Positions 1 to 7,556 of a stretch of DNA of 64,000 nt are shown one piece after another (the first letter of the stretch is position 1; each line of letters begins with the position of its first letter). The stretch lies in NCBI RefSeq assembly GCF_020866845.1, contig NZ_CP086594.1, forward strand, positions 1,054,001 to 1,118,000, read 5' to 3'. A program made the translations under genes and the position numbers. The stretch comes from Sphingomonas radiodurans. Lineage in GTDB: Bacteria > Pseudomonadota > Alphaproteobacteria > Sphingomonadales > Sphingomonadaceae. The notes beneath the pieces were generated by a model that searched no databases, was not told the origin of the DNA, and worked only from the letters and a program-made list of their open reading frames with translations.

Positions 1-1680
1 ACGGCCTATCGGCAGGCACTCGGCGGGCGCTACGCGATCCAGCCGCAGCGTGCCGGCCGCCAGGCACTCGGCTTCTTCCCGCTGCTGCTGCCGTCCGAAC
101 GGACCCACGAGCGGGACGCGATCATCGCGCGGCTGGAGCGCGAAGGGATCGGCGCCGGCAAATATTTCAGCCCGCATCTCGGCGAACAGCCGTGGGTCCG
201 TGGCGTCGCGCAGATCGAGCCGACCCCGGTCGCGGACATGGTCGGCGGTCGGCTCCTGTCGCTGCCGCTGTCCGATACGATGACGGTCGAGGATGTCGTG
301 CGCGTCGTCGAAACGCTCGATCGCGCGGTCGCCCGCCCAACGCGGAGCGCGACGTATGCCGCACCGCCCGCGGCGGAAACGCTCATCGTCGGCGGCGGAC
401 CTGCCGGCACCGCGATGCTCACCGCCGCCAGTCGCCACGGGCTGCTGCCCGATCTGGCGCGCGGACTCGTGATCGTCGAGCGCGACGCAGCGATCGGCGG
501 CGGGCAGCTTGGCCGCTATTCGATCACCTCGGATTCCACCGCGCAGACCTTCCTCACCGCGATCGAAGGCAATGCCGACCCGGCAATCGCCGCGCTCGCC
601 GATCATCCCGCGGCGCTGGCGGTGGCGCGGCACCGCGCCTCGCTCGGCGTGCCGCTCGCCGAAGTTGGTCCGTTGCTGCGCGCGATCGGCGATCGACTGC
701 ACATGACGATCACCGCCAACGGCGGCGCGGTGCTCACCGGGCAGGAAGCGGTCTCCGCTCGCCAGCACGAAGGCCTTTGGCGCGTCCGCCTGCGCGACGT
801 CGCGACGCACCGCGAAACCGAGCGCACCGCGCGCAACCTCGTCATCGCCACCGGCGGCCACCAGCCGCTCGACCGGCTAGTGGCACAACGCGTCGCAGGT
901 GCGCCACTCGTCGATCTCGCGGCGGATCGCCTGGTTCAATCGGATTCGGTGCTCTCGCGCGGCGGCTTTGAAATGGTCGCGGACCTGCTGGCCGGCAAAC
1001 GCGCACCACGAGTCGCAGTAATCGGCGGCTCCACGAGCGCGCTGACGACCGTCGCCCTGCTGCTGCGGGGCCGTCCCGCGCTGCCCTTCGGTGCCCGCGC
1101 AATCACGCTTCTCCACCGCCGCTCACTCCGCCCTTTCTATCACTCGGTCGCGGCCGCCCACGCCGAGGGCTTCACCGATTTCGGCCCGGACGACATCTGT
1201 CCGGTGTCCGGCTTCGTCTACCGTCTCGCCGGCTTCCGGCTGGAGGCGCGTGACCTCGTGCTCCGAATGCTCGCGATCGACGGCCGCGAGCCAGACCCCC
1301 GCGTCGCGCTGCACCGCGTCACCGGGGATGACGACGTCGATGCCCGCGCGATCCTCGAACGCGCCGATCTCGTCATCGCCGCGCTCGGCTATCGCCCCCG
1401 CGTGCTGCCGCTCGAACAGGCGGACGGCGCGACGCTGCCGCTCGCCGCGCATCACGGCGCCCCGATGGTGGACGACGCATGCCGCGTCCGCGACGCGGCC
1501 GGTGCGCCGATCCCCGGCCTCTTCGGCATCGGCCTCGCGGCCGGCTTTGTGCCACACGGCAAGCTTGGCGGCGAGGCGAGCTTCGTCGGCCAGGCGAACG
1601 GGCTGTGGCTATGGCAGAACGACGTTGGCATGATGATCGTCGATCAGCTTCTGGCGCAGCGGAACCGGGCGGCGGCGTGA
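1..1680 (+). CDS. DegT/DnrJ/EryC1-type aminotransferase C-terminus fused to an FAD/NAD(P)-binding oxidoreductase (5' partial)
   Basis: The reading frame is open from the first base, so the start lies outside the window; 559 residues are visible. Residues 1 to about 105 look like the end of a PLP-dependent sugar aminotransferase of the DegT/DnrJ/EryC1/StrS family: YFSPHLGEQPW followed by LSLPLSDTMT and a closing helix. After a short proline/alanine linker an FAD-binding Rossmann motif begins (LIVGGGPAG, about residue 124). A second dinucleotide motif, VIGGSTSA, lies near residue 339, and DLVIAALGY precedes the C-terminus, as in flavoprotein monooxygenases and pyridine-nucleotide oxidoreductases. 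There is no stop or clear start between the two parts, so a single bifunctional protein is inferred. Its substrate is unknown. The stop overlaps the start of the next gene by 3 to 4 bases, which suggests coupling to a glycosyltransferase. Confidence 0.75.
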   Translation, partial: TAYRQALGGRYAIQPQRAGRQALGFFPLLLPSERTHERDAIIARLEREGIGAGKYFSPHLGEQPWVRGVAQIEPTPVADMVGGRLLSLPLSDTMTVEDVVRVVETLDRAVARPTRSATYAAPPAAETLIVGGGPAGTAMLTAASRHGLLPDLARGLVIVERDAAIGGGQLGRYSITSDSTAQTFLTAIEGNADPAIAALADHPAALAVARHRASLGVPLAEVGPLLRAIGDRLHMTITANGGAVLTGQEAVSARQHEGLWRVRLRDVATHRETERTARNLVIATGGHQPLDRLVAQRVAGAPLVDLAADRLVQSDSVLSRGGFEMVADLLAGKRAPRVAVIGGSTSALTTVALLLRGRPALPFGARAITLLHRRSLRPFYHSVAAAHAEGFTDFGPDDICPVSGFVYRLAGFRLEARDLVLRMLAIDGREPDPRVALHRVTGDDDVDARAILERADLVIAALGYRPRVLPLEQADGATLPLAAHHGAPMVDDACRVRDAAGAPIPGLFGIGLAAGFVPHGKLGGEASFVGQANGLWLWQNDVGMMIVDQLLAQRNRAAA

Positions 1681-2741
1681 CCGGCACGCCCGCGATCAGC
1701 GTCATCATGGCGGCGTACAATGGCGCCGATCTTCTTCCGGCGACGCTCGCATCCCTTCAACGCCAGACGTTCACCGACTTCGAAATAATCGTCGTCGACG
1801 ATTGTTCTACCGACAATACGCGAGAGGTGCTCGCGGCCTGGCCGGACCAGCGGCTGCGCACGATCGCGCTCGAATCCAACGGCGGCCCGGTCCGCGCGCG
1901 CAACCGTGCCTTCGCCAAAGCGCGCGGGCGTTACATCGCCGCGCTCGACCAGGACGATCTATGCCTGCCCGAACGGTTCGCGCGCCAGGTCGCCTATCTC
2001 GATGCGAACCCCGAAACGGTGCTCGTCGCCAGCGCGACCGAAGTGCTCGAAGGCGCGCGTCTCCTGCCCTCGCCGCACGTCGCGCATACGACGCCCGCGC
2101 TGCTGCGCTGGCTGATCCGCATCGAGAATCCCTTCGTCTGGTCGTCGGTGATGCTGCGTGCGGACGCCGCCCGGCGGCTGGATCCGTTCACCCGCCCCGA
2201 CATCCTCTACGCCGAGGATTTCGACCTTTATCATCGGCTGTCCGCCCATGGTGCGATCGCGCGGCTCGACGAGCCGTTGCTAGCCTATCGCCGCCACGCC
2301 GGCGGCGCGTCGCAGCGCTACGAGGCCATTATGCTCGGCAACGCCCGCCGCGTGCTCGCCGCGGCGTACGAGCCCATCCTCCAGGACGACGCCGAGCGGG
2401 CGGCGACGCTTGTTGTCGAGCATCTGATGCACCGCCAGCCAGTGCCCGATCGCGACACGCTTGCTCGCCTCGGCGATGTCCTCTGCCGTCTCCAAGCCGC
2501 TTTCCTCGCCGAACAGCCATGGAACGAAGCCGATCTGCGGCTGGTGCGCTGGGCCACCGCGCGGCGCTGGGCGGACGTGTCGCGTGCCTCGCTACGTGCG
2601 GGCACGATCTCCTTACGCGACGCGATCCGCGTGCGGCCGCCGCACCTCGGCCTTGGTCACGCAGGGATCGAGCAACTGATATGGGCGCGGCTGATCGGTC
2701 GCGCGCGCGCCGTTCGCCGTCGTCAGACCTTGGCGGCGTAG
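1677..2741 (+). CDS. family 2 glycosyltransferase
   Basis: A GT-A fold glycosyltransferase of 354 residues, transferring a sugar from a nucleotide-sugar donor. The N-terminus has the GT2 opening ISVIMAAYNGADLL, then VVDDCSTDN and the donor/metal-binding region AALDQDDLCLPERF around residue 90. The acceptor region includes YAEDFDLYHRLS. No membrane segment is obvious, so it is probably cytoplasmic or peripheral. The GTG start at 1677 sits inside the stop of the preceding fusion gene (GTGA), which implies translational coupling and a joint role, perhaps in decorating a glycan. An upstream in-frame extension to 1479 lies wholly inside the previous gene and was not used. The last 19 bases overlap the convergent gene on the other strand. 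Confidence 0.88.
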   Translation: MTGTPAISVIMAAYNGADLLPATLASLQRQTFTDFEIIVVDDCSTDNTREVLAAWPDQRLRTIALESNGGPVRARNRAFAKARGRYIAALDQDDLCLPERFARQVAYLDANPETVLVASATEVLEGARLLPSPHVAHTTPALLRWLIRIENPFVWSSVMLRADAARRLDPFTRPDILYAEDFDLYHRLSAHGAIARLDEPLLAYRRHAGGASQRYEAIMLGNARRVLAAAYEPILQDDAERAATLVVEHLMHRQPVPDRDTLARLGDVLCRLQAAFLAEQPWNEADLRLVRWATARRWADVSRASLRAGTISLRDAIRVRPPHLGLGHAGIEQLIWARLIGRARAVRRRQTLAA

Positions 2742-3427
2742 ATCATCCGGCCCTGACCGAGCCGGTCGAACACCTCGGCCAGCTCGCGCTCGCCGACCGC
2801 GAAACATCCTTGGCTGCGGCCGAGCCGGCCGTGCGTACGCAGCATCTCCGGGTTGGAATACCACGCACCGTGAACCACGATCGCGCGCGACAACGCATTG
2901 TTGTTCGTCGGATCGAGCCCGATCAGCCGCTGCGACCGGCCATGCTTGCCGACATAGTATTCTGATGCGAGGAAGGCCCCCTCGGACGACGCGTTCGACC
3001 CATCTTGGTTCGAGAAGCGCTGGACATAACCGCTGTGTGCGGGATCGGAGCCGCTGCCGTGCGCGACCAGCTTGGACACGCTCTTGCCGCTGACCAGATC
3101 GATGAAGTGGAACCGCGGCTGTGCCGACGGCGCCGAAAAGTCAGCGATCACCATCCGGTCGCGGTGCGCGACGCGGTTGCCGTGACGTTCGATCGCAGCA
3201 AGCGCCTTGCGCATCAATTGCGGTGAAACGACTCGCGGCGAGCTCGGCACGACACGCGGCGTCGGACGGACGGGAGCCAGTGCCGATGCTGACAGGGGCG
3301 TTTGCTTGCGCTCGGTCGCACGCATCGCTGCAGAAACCGCCTCAGGGAGAGCCATCGCGCCTGCCAGCGCACCCGCCGTCTTCAACAAACCACGCCGGGT
3401 CGGCGCCGCATCACTCACCATTACCAT
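2723..3427 (-). CDS. Tat-exported L,D-transpeptidase-like protein (YkuD_2 type)
   Basis: A protein of 234 residues with a twin-arginine signal, TRRGLLKTAG, followed by a hydrophobic alanine-rich stretch, so export of a folded protein by the Tat route is inferred. The mature part matches the murein L,D-transpeptidase catalytic-domain family: VVHGAWY near residue 186 and GRSQGCFAV near residue 205, which supplies the presumed catalytic cysteine. Family members act on peptidoglycan cross-links, but the activity here is inferred. The first two methionines (MVM) are both possible starts. The 3' end overlaps the convergent glycosyltransferase by 19 bases. A second, classical L,D-transpeptidase is transcribed divergently next door. 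Confidence 0.82.
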   Translation of the reverse strand: MVMVSDAAPTRRGLLKTAGALAGAMALPEAVSAAMRATERKQTPLSASALAPVRPTPRVVPSSPRVVSPQLMRKALAAIERHGNRVAHRDRMVIADFSAPSAQPRFHFIDLVSGKSVSKLVAHGSGSDPAHSGYVQRFSNQDGSNASSEGAFLASEYYVGKHGRSQRLIGLDPTNNNALSRAIVVHGAWYSNPEMLRTHGRLGRSQGCFAVGERELAEVFDRLGQGRMIYAAKV

Positions 3428-3635
3428 CGATCCCGCTGTCCCCGTGTTCGCTGAGCATCGTGTACCAGCTAAGCCGTGAACAATCCTCGCTCTTTATGCC
3501 TGATTGGCGCAGGCCTTGCTTAGCCGGCCGTGGAAACAGCGCACTTCATCGCAGATGGCACCAAATCCAGGTTAGTACGTTGTGCCTCCTAACCGCCTGA
3601 CAACGCGGCTGGAACATCGATCAAGGGGTTTCACT

Positions 3636-4253
3636 ATGCGCATGATTCGCGCCTTGCTTCCGGCTGTTTTCGGAATAGTCGCTTTCACTTCCACACCTGC
3701 TTTGGCGGAGAGCGTCACCAGCAGCGTCGCACTCGTCGAAGCCGCTGCCAGCCTCGCCCCGGGCAAATACCTATGGGAAGAAGATGCCGCGGCGGGCCCA
3801 GTCAGCATTCTGATCAGCATTCCCGATCAGAAGGCGTATGTTTACCGCGGCGAGCGGCTGGTGGCCGTGTCGACGGTTTCGACCGGCAAGGAAGGCAACG
3901 ACACTCCCGTCGGCATCTTCACGATCCTGCAGAAGAAGGAAATGCATCGTTCAAATCTTTACGACGACGCGCCGATGCCGTTCATGCAGCGCCTGACGTG
4001 GGACGGCGTGGCGATCCACGCTGGCCGCAACCCCGGCTTCCCCGCGTCGCACGGCTGCATCCGTGTGCCCGCGAGCTTCGCCAAGAAACTGTTCGCCGCC
4101 ACGGAGATGGGTGCGACGGTTGAGATAACCGACATCGCCTATTCGGGCGATACCCCGGCACCGCGCAGCGACGCGCAACTCACCGCCGCCGCGAACGCCG
4201 CCACGACGAAGGATCTGAGTAGGTTCCTCGCGAGCCGTAAACTCAGCTTTTGA
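3636..4253 (+). CDS. L,D-transpeptidase (ErfK/YbiS/YcfS/YnhG type)
   Basis: A secreted YkuD-domain enzyme of 205 residues. The start at 3636 is preceded by AAGGGG about 8 bases upstream and gives a clean signal peptide (MRMIRALLP to PALAES); the frame can be extended to 3582 but that would bury the signal. The catalytic motif is intact: IHAGRNPGFPASHGCIR near residue 127, with the expected histidine and cysteine. Family members make 3-3 peptidoglycan cross-links or attach lipoproteins to peptidoglycan in the periplasm. Only the catalytic domain is present, without LysM or SPOR modules. It is divergent from a Tat-dependent relative, with about 210 bases between them. Confidence 0.9.
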   Translation: MRMIRALLPAVFGIVAFTSTPALAESVTSSVALVEAAASLAPGKYLWEEDAAAGPVSILISIPDQKAYVYRGERLVAVSTVSTGKEGNDTPVGIFTILQKKEMHRSNLYDDAPMPFMQRLTWDGVAIHAGRNPGFPASHGCIRVPASFAKKLFAATEMGATVEITDIAYSGDTPAPRSDAQLTAAANAATTKDLSRFLASRKLSF

Positions 4254-5199
4254 TCAGCCCGATCTCCACTAGCCGCTCGTGGAGATAATCATGCGCCGTG
4301 ATCGGCGTATGATAGCGGTTGGGATTGTCCGACGTGATCGTCTGCGGCAGCGTCTCGATCAGAAAATCGGGCGCTGGGTGCAAGAAGAACGGCATTGAAT
4401 AGCGTGAATGCCCGCGCCGCTCGGGCGGCGGGTTGACGACACGATGCGTGGTCGACGGCAGCACGTGATTGGTCAGCCGCTGCAGCATATCACCGACGTT
4501 GACGACCATCGCCCCCTCCGGCGGCTTGATCGCGAGCCACTTGCCGGAATCGCGGTCGAGCAGCTCCAGCCCAGCCTCCTCCGCGCCCAGCAGCAGCGTG
4601 ATTAGATTGATGTCCTCATGCGCGTCGGCACGCACCCCTTCCGCATCAGCTGGGATCGGCGGATAATGCAGCAGCCGCAGCACTGAGTTGCCGTCCTTCA
4701 CCGCCGGATCGAACCAGTCCGGTGCGAGCCCCAGATGCCGCGCAATCGCTGACAGCAGACGGTCGCCCGCCGTGTCAAACGCTGAAAATAGCTCGGTGAA
4801 CACGTCCTTGAAGGCCGCTGGGCGCGTCGGCCAGATGTTCGGCGCCATCATTGCCGAATAGCGATGACCCGCAGGCAATTCGCGCCCGACGTGCCAGAAT
4901 TCCTTCAGATCAACGTGCTTAGCGTCCTTCGCGATCTCGGTCTTGAACGGCGTGTAGCCGCGGGCACCGCCCGCACCCTCGACGAAATAGTCGCGCTTCT
5001 CGGCATCGGGCAGAGCAAACAGCGCTTCCGTCGCCGCCCAGGCGCGCGCGATCAGATCGGACGGAATGCCGTGATCGGCCACTACCGCAAAACCGAAGCG
5101 GCGGAACGAGCCGCCAAGGTCTGCTGCGAACCGCGCAGGATCGTGGCCCTCATCGGCCAGGCTGAACGTCGGCACTTGCGCCAATGGAGAATCAAGCAT
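4243..5199 (-). CDS. 2-oxoglutarate/Fe(II)-dependent dioxygenase, isopenicillin N synthase-like
   Basis: A cytoplasmic non-haem iron oxygenase of 318 residues. It has the N-terminal DIOX_N region (FGFAVVADHGIP) and a C-terminal 2OG-Fe(II) jelly roll. Metal ligands can be read as HED near residue 191 (ADAHEDINLIT) and the distal histidine in STTHRVVNPP, followed by RYSMPFF, which carries the arginine-x-serine that binds 2-oxoglutarate. Such proteins hydroxylate or desaturate small molecules; the substrate cannot be told. It stands alone, overlapping the end of the convergent L,D-transpeptidase gene by 11 bases. Confidence 0.85.
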   Translation of the reverse strand: MLDSPLAQVPTFSLADEGHDPARFAADLGGSFRRFGFAVVADHGIPSDLIARAWAATEALFALPDAEKRDYFVEGAGGARGYTPFKTEIAKDAKHVDLKEFWHVGRELPAGHRYSAMMAPNIWPTRPAAFKDVFTELFSAFDTAGDRLLSAIARHLGLAPDWFDPAVKDGNSVLRLLHYPPIPADAEGVRADAHEDINLITLLLGAEEAGLELLDRDSGKWLAIKPPEGAMVVNVGDMLQRLTNHVLPSTTHRVVNPPPERRGHSRYSMPFFLHPAPDFLIETLPQTITSDNPNRYHTPITAHDYLHERLVEIGLIKS

Positions 5200-5276
5200 C
5201 CTGAACGCCTTCGTCGATGAATCCGAAGGCAGTCACATAGGCGCGCACAGCAAGTGCCGCCACCCTCGGTCGCAGC

Positions 5277-5756
5277 TCAGCCGATCGTGACGGTCCCCTT
5301 CGCACGTTCCCCTGCGGGCTTCAGGTCGATCAGGAAATTCTCGCCATCGCTCGTGCCACGAAGCGTATCGCCCTGAACCTCGACCTTCGTCCCTTGCTTC
5401 TCGAATTCGCCACGCAGCCAGTCGCGCACCGTCGCGGCGGTCGCCGGGCTGTCGAACGCCACCCGCACCACGCCCTCGCCTTCACCGCGCGCATTGACGT
5501 TCATTGTGTTGATTTTGGTGCCGGGAAACAGATGGACGCCGCCGATCTCGAAATTGTCCGCGGTCAGATTGAACTTCGGCAGCTTCAGCGAGCCCTTGAT
5601 CAGCGGCGTATCCAGCGTCACCTCCCCGGTCCCGCCGTCGACCCGCGCCGCGCCATTGCCGGCGTCGATCGAAACCGACGTGCCGTCGCCGTCTGTGCTG
5701 CCGCAACCAGTCAGTGCGAGCAAAGCCGCCACGAGCGGGAAAACCATCGATCGCAT
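5277..5756 (-). CDS. hypothetical lipoprotein
   Basis: A small exported protein of 159 residues. The N-terminus is a lipoprotein signal, MRSMVFPLVAALLALTGCG, with lipobox LTGC. After it come a glycine/aspartate-rich linker and a compact domain of alternating beta and polar segments that I cannot assign to a family with certainty. It is divergent from an MFS efflux gene across a 96-base gap that holds a perfect inverted repeat at 5767-5784, so shared control is possible. Function is unknown. Confidence 0.75.
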   Translation of the reverse strand: MRSMVFPLVAALLALTGCGSTDGDGTSVSIDAGNGAARVDGGTGEVTLDTPLIKGSLKLPKFNLTADNFEIGGVHLFPGTKINTMNVNARGEGEGVVRVAFDSPATAATVRDWLRGEFEKQGTKVEVQGDTLRGTSDGENFLIDLKPAGERAKGTVTIG

Positions 5757-5766
5757 CTTCGCCTCC

Positions 5767-5784
5767 GTGTTATGATGCTAACAC
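5767..5784. promoter_or_regulatory. candidate operator: inverted repeat between divergent genes
   Basis: GTGTTA-tgatgc-TAACAC is a perfect 6-base inverted repeat with a 6-base spacer, in the gap between the divergent lipoprotein and MFS genes. Its form suits a dimeric repressor site, but no regulator gene is adjacent and the assignment is inference only. Confidence 0.3.
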
Positions 5785-5852
5785 ACTAATCCTGATCATC
5801 GATCGTGGCAAGCGGGCTGACTTGCGCCGGCTTGCTCTCTACGGGGGCGGCA

Positions 5853-7085
5853 ATGTCGCTTCCCCATTCCCCAGCAGTCGATCGCGGCGCCCCGATCCAC
5901 CGACGCGAATTCATCGCGCTCGTCGCTTCGCTGATGGCGATGGCCGCGCTTGGCATCGATACGATGCTGCCCGCCTTGCCGGACATCGGCCGCACGCTCG
6001 CCGTCGAGAACGCCAACGATCGGCAATATGTCATCACCGTCTTCGGCGTCGGCTTCGGCGTTGCGCAGCTCATCCATGGGCCGATCACCGACCGGTTCGG
6101 GCGTCGTCGCCCGCTGCTCGTCGTACTCCTGCTATATGCCGCCGCGAACGTGCTCGCCGCGGTAGCGCAGAGCTTCCCGCTGCTGCTCGCCGCCCGCTTC
6201 CTCGGCGGCGCGTGCGTCGCCGGATCGCGCGTCGCGACGGTCGCGATGGTGCGCGATTGTTATTCCGGCCGGTCGATGGCGCGGATCATGTCGCTCGCCT
6301 TCATGGTGTTCATGGCGGTGCCCGTCGCCGCGCCAGCGCTCGGCGCGGGCATCCTGTTGGTCGGCGACTGGCGGACGATCTTCTGGGTCATCGGCGGTGC
6401 CGCGATCCTACTCGCCATCTGGATCGCGCTCCGCCTGCCCGAAACGCAGCACCCCGAGGATCGCCGCCCGATCCGCCCCGGTCCGATCATCGCCGGCTGG
6501 CGCGAGGCGCTCGGCGACCGGCTCTCGCTCGGCTATACGATCGCCGCCGCCGGGCTGACTGGTGCGCTCTACGGTTATCTCGGATCGATCGAGCAGGTCA
6601 TGTCCGACACGTTCGGGCAACCGAGGCTGCTGATCGTCGTCTTCGCGACGACAGCCGCGACGATGGCGGTAGCAAATCTCGTCAACTCGCGCGTCGTGAT
6701 GCGATTGGGCACGCGACGGATGGGGCATGGCGCCGTCGCAGCGCTGCTGGTGCTCAGCACGGCCCATCTCGTGCTGGTCCTCTCGGGACACGAGACGCTG
6801 TGGACCTTTGGCATCGTGCAGGCGCTGACGCTTGCCTGCTTCGCGCTCTCCACCTCCAACTTCTCGTCGCTCGCGATGGAGCGGATGGGCCATATCGCCG
6901 GCACTGCGTCGAGCGTCCAGGGGTTCCTGTCGCTTACGGTCGGCTCCACGCTCGGCATGGTCATCGGCCAGTCGTTCGACGGCACCACGGCGCCTTTGAC
7001 GATCGGCTTCCTTGCGGCCGGGATTGTGGCACTCGTCGCTGCGGCAGTCACCGAGCGTGGCCGGCTCTTCAGCACGGCCGGATAG
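5853..7085 (+). CDS. MFS multidrug transporter, Bcr/CflA type
   Basis: A 12-helix inner-membrane drug:proton antiporter of 410 residues. The opening REFIALVASLMAMAALGIDTMLPALPDIG is characteristic of the Bcr/CflA group. The loop 2-3 signature appears as GPITDRFGRRRPLL. The start at 5853 follows a GGGGGCGG stretch and gives a normal-length protein; an extension to 5805 adds an unconvincing leader. Likely substrates are chloramphenicol-, bicyclomycin- or dipeptide-like compounds, known for the group and not shown here. Confidence 0.88.
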   Translation: MSLPHSPAVDRGAPIHRREFIALVASLMAMAALGIDTMLPALPDIGRTLAVENANDRQYVITVFGVGFGVAQLIHGPITDRFGRRRPLLVVLLLYAAANVLAAVAQSFPLLLAARFLGGACVAGSRVATVAMVRDCYSGRSMARIMSLAFMVFMAVPVAAPALGAGILLVGDWRTIFWVIGGAAILLAIWIALRLPETQHPEDRRPIRPGPIIAGWREALGDRLSLGYTIAAAGLTGALYGYLGSIEQVMSDTFGQPRLLIVVFATTAATMAVANLVNSRVVMRLGTRRMGHGAVAALLVLSTAHLVLVLSGHETLWTFGIVQALTLACFALSTSNFSSLAMERMGHIAGTASSVQGFLSLTVGSTLGMVIGQSFDGTTAPLTIGFLAAGIVALVAAAVTERGRLFSTAG

Positions 7086-7097
7086 CGCGCTGATCCC

Positions 7098-7122
7098 GGA
7101 ACCGCGTGCGTGCAGGTCCGTT
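7098..7122 (+). promoter_or_regulatory. EcfG (general stress sigma factor) promoter
   Basis: GGAAC at 7098-7102 and CGTT at 7119-7122, separated by exactly 16 bases, match the published alphaproteobacterial EcfG consensus (GGAAC, 16-17 bases, CGTT) without mismatch. Transcription would start about 20 bases before the start codon at 7151. The match lies between two genes and points at the acidic protein gene. Confidence 0.75.
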
Positions 7123-7150
7123 CATTCCTTCGCCAAAAGGAGAAACGATC

Positions 7151-7492
7151 ATGGGCGGTCATCAGGTAACGAGCCACGGTTCAGGCGACGACGGGTTCGA
7201 CGAGGACGGCTATGACGAGAGCCAGCGCGCGGAGATCCTCGAAGCGACGCGAGATGGCCCGAGTGACGGCACGATCATCACCGATCTCGAGCCCGACATC
7301 GATGTCGACGACTCCGAGGAGGAAGAAGACGATCTGCAGATGATCGACGGTGAAGTTGCCGCGGCGGATGATGACGCCCTGCAAGATGAGGACGATACCG
7401 ACGAGGACGTCGTTCAGGACGAGTTCGACGACGGCACGATCAGCGACGATGATAACCTCGGCGATACCGACGAGGTCGCTCTTAATCCGTGA
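7151..7492 (+). CDS. highly acidic hypothetical protein, probably a general-stress gene
   Basis: A protein of 113 residues, about half of it aspartate and glutamate, with no cysteine, no signal peptide and no membrane segment; it should be disordered and strongly anionic. The ATG at 7151 is preceded by a strong AAGGAG at 7137-7142, which excludes the longer frame from 7106. I do not recognise a named family. The perfect EcfG promoter upstream suggests induction under general stress (starvation, osmotic or oxidative). Possible roles include binding cations or basic proteins, but that is conjecture. Confidence 0.8.
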   Translation: MGGHQVTSHGSGDDGFDEDGYDESQRAEILEATRDGPSDGTIITDLEPDIDVDDSEEEEDDLQMIDGEVAAADDDALQDEDDTDEDVVQDEFDDGTISDDDNLGDTDEVALNP

Positions 7493-7502
7493 TCCACGAG
7501 TA

Positions 7503-7522
7503 GCCATGCCGATCGGCATGGC
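7503..7522. terminator. hairpin between convergent genes
   Basis: GCCATGCC-GATC-GGCATGGC is a perfect 20-base palindrome just after the acidic protein gene and 34 bases beyond the end of the convergent homoserine dehydrogenase gene. It could act as a bidirectional terminator, though no long T-run follows on either strand. Confidence 0.45.
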
Positions 7523-7556
7523 GCTCGCTCTTCAAGTCTGAGCCTCGCAATTACCG

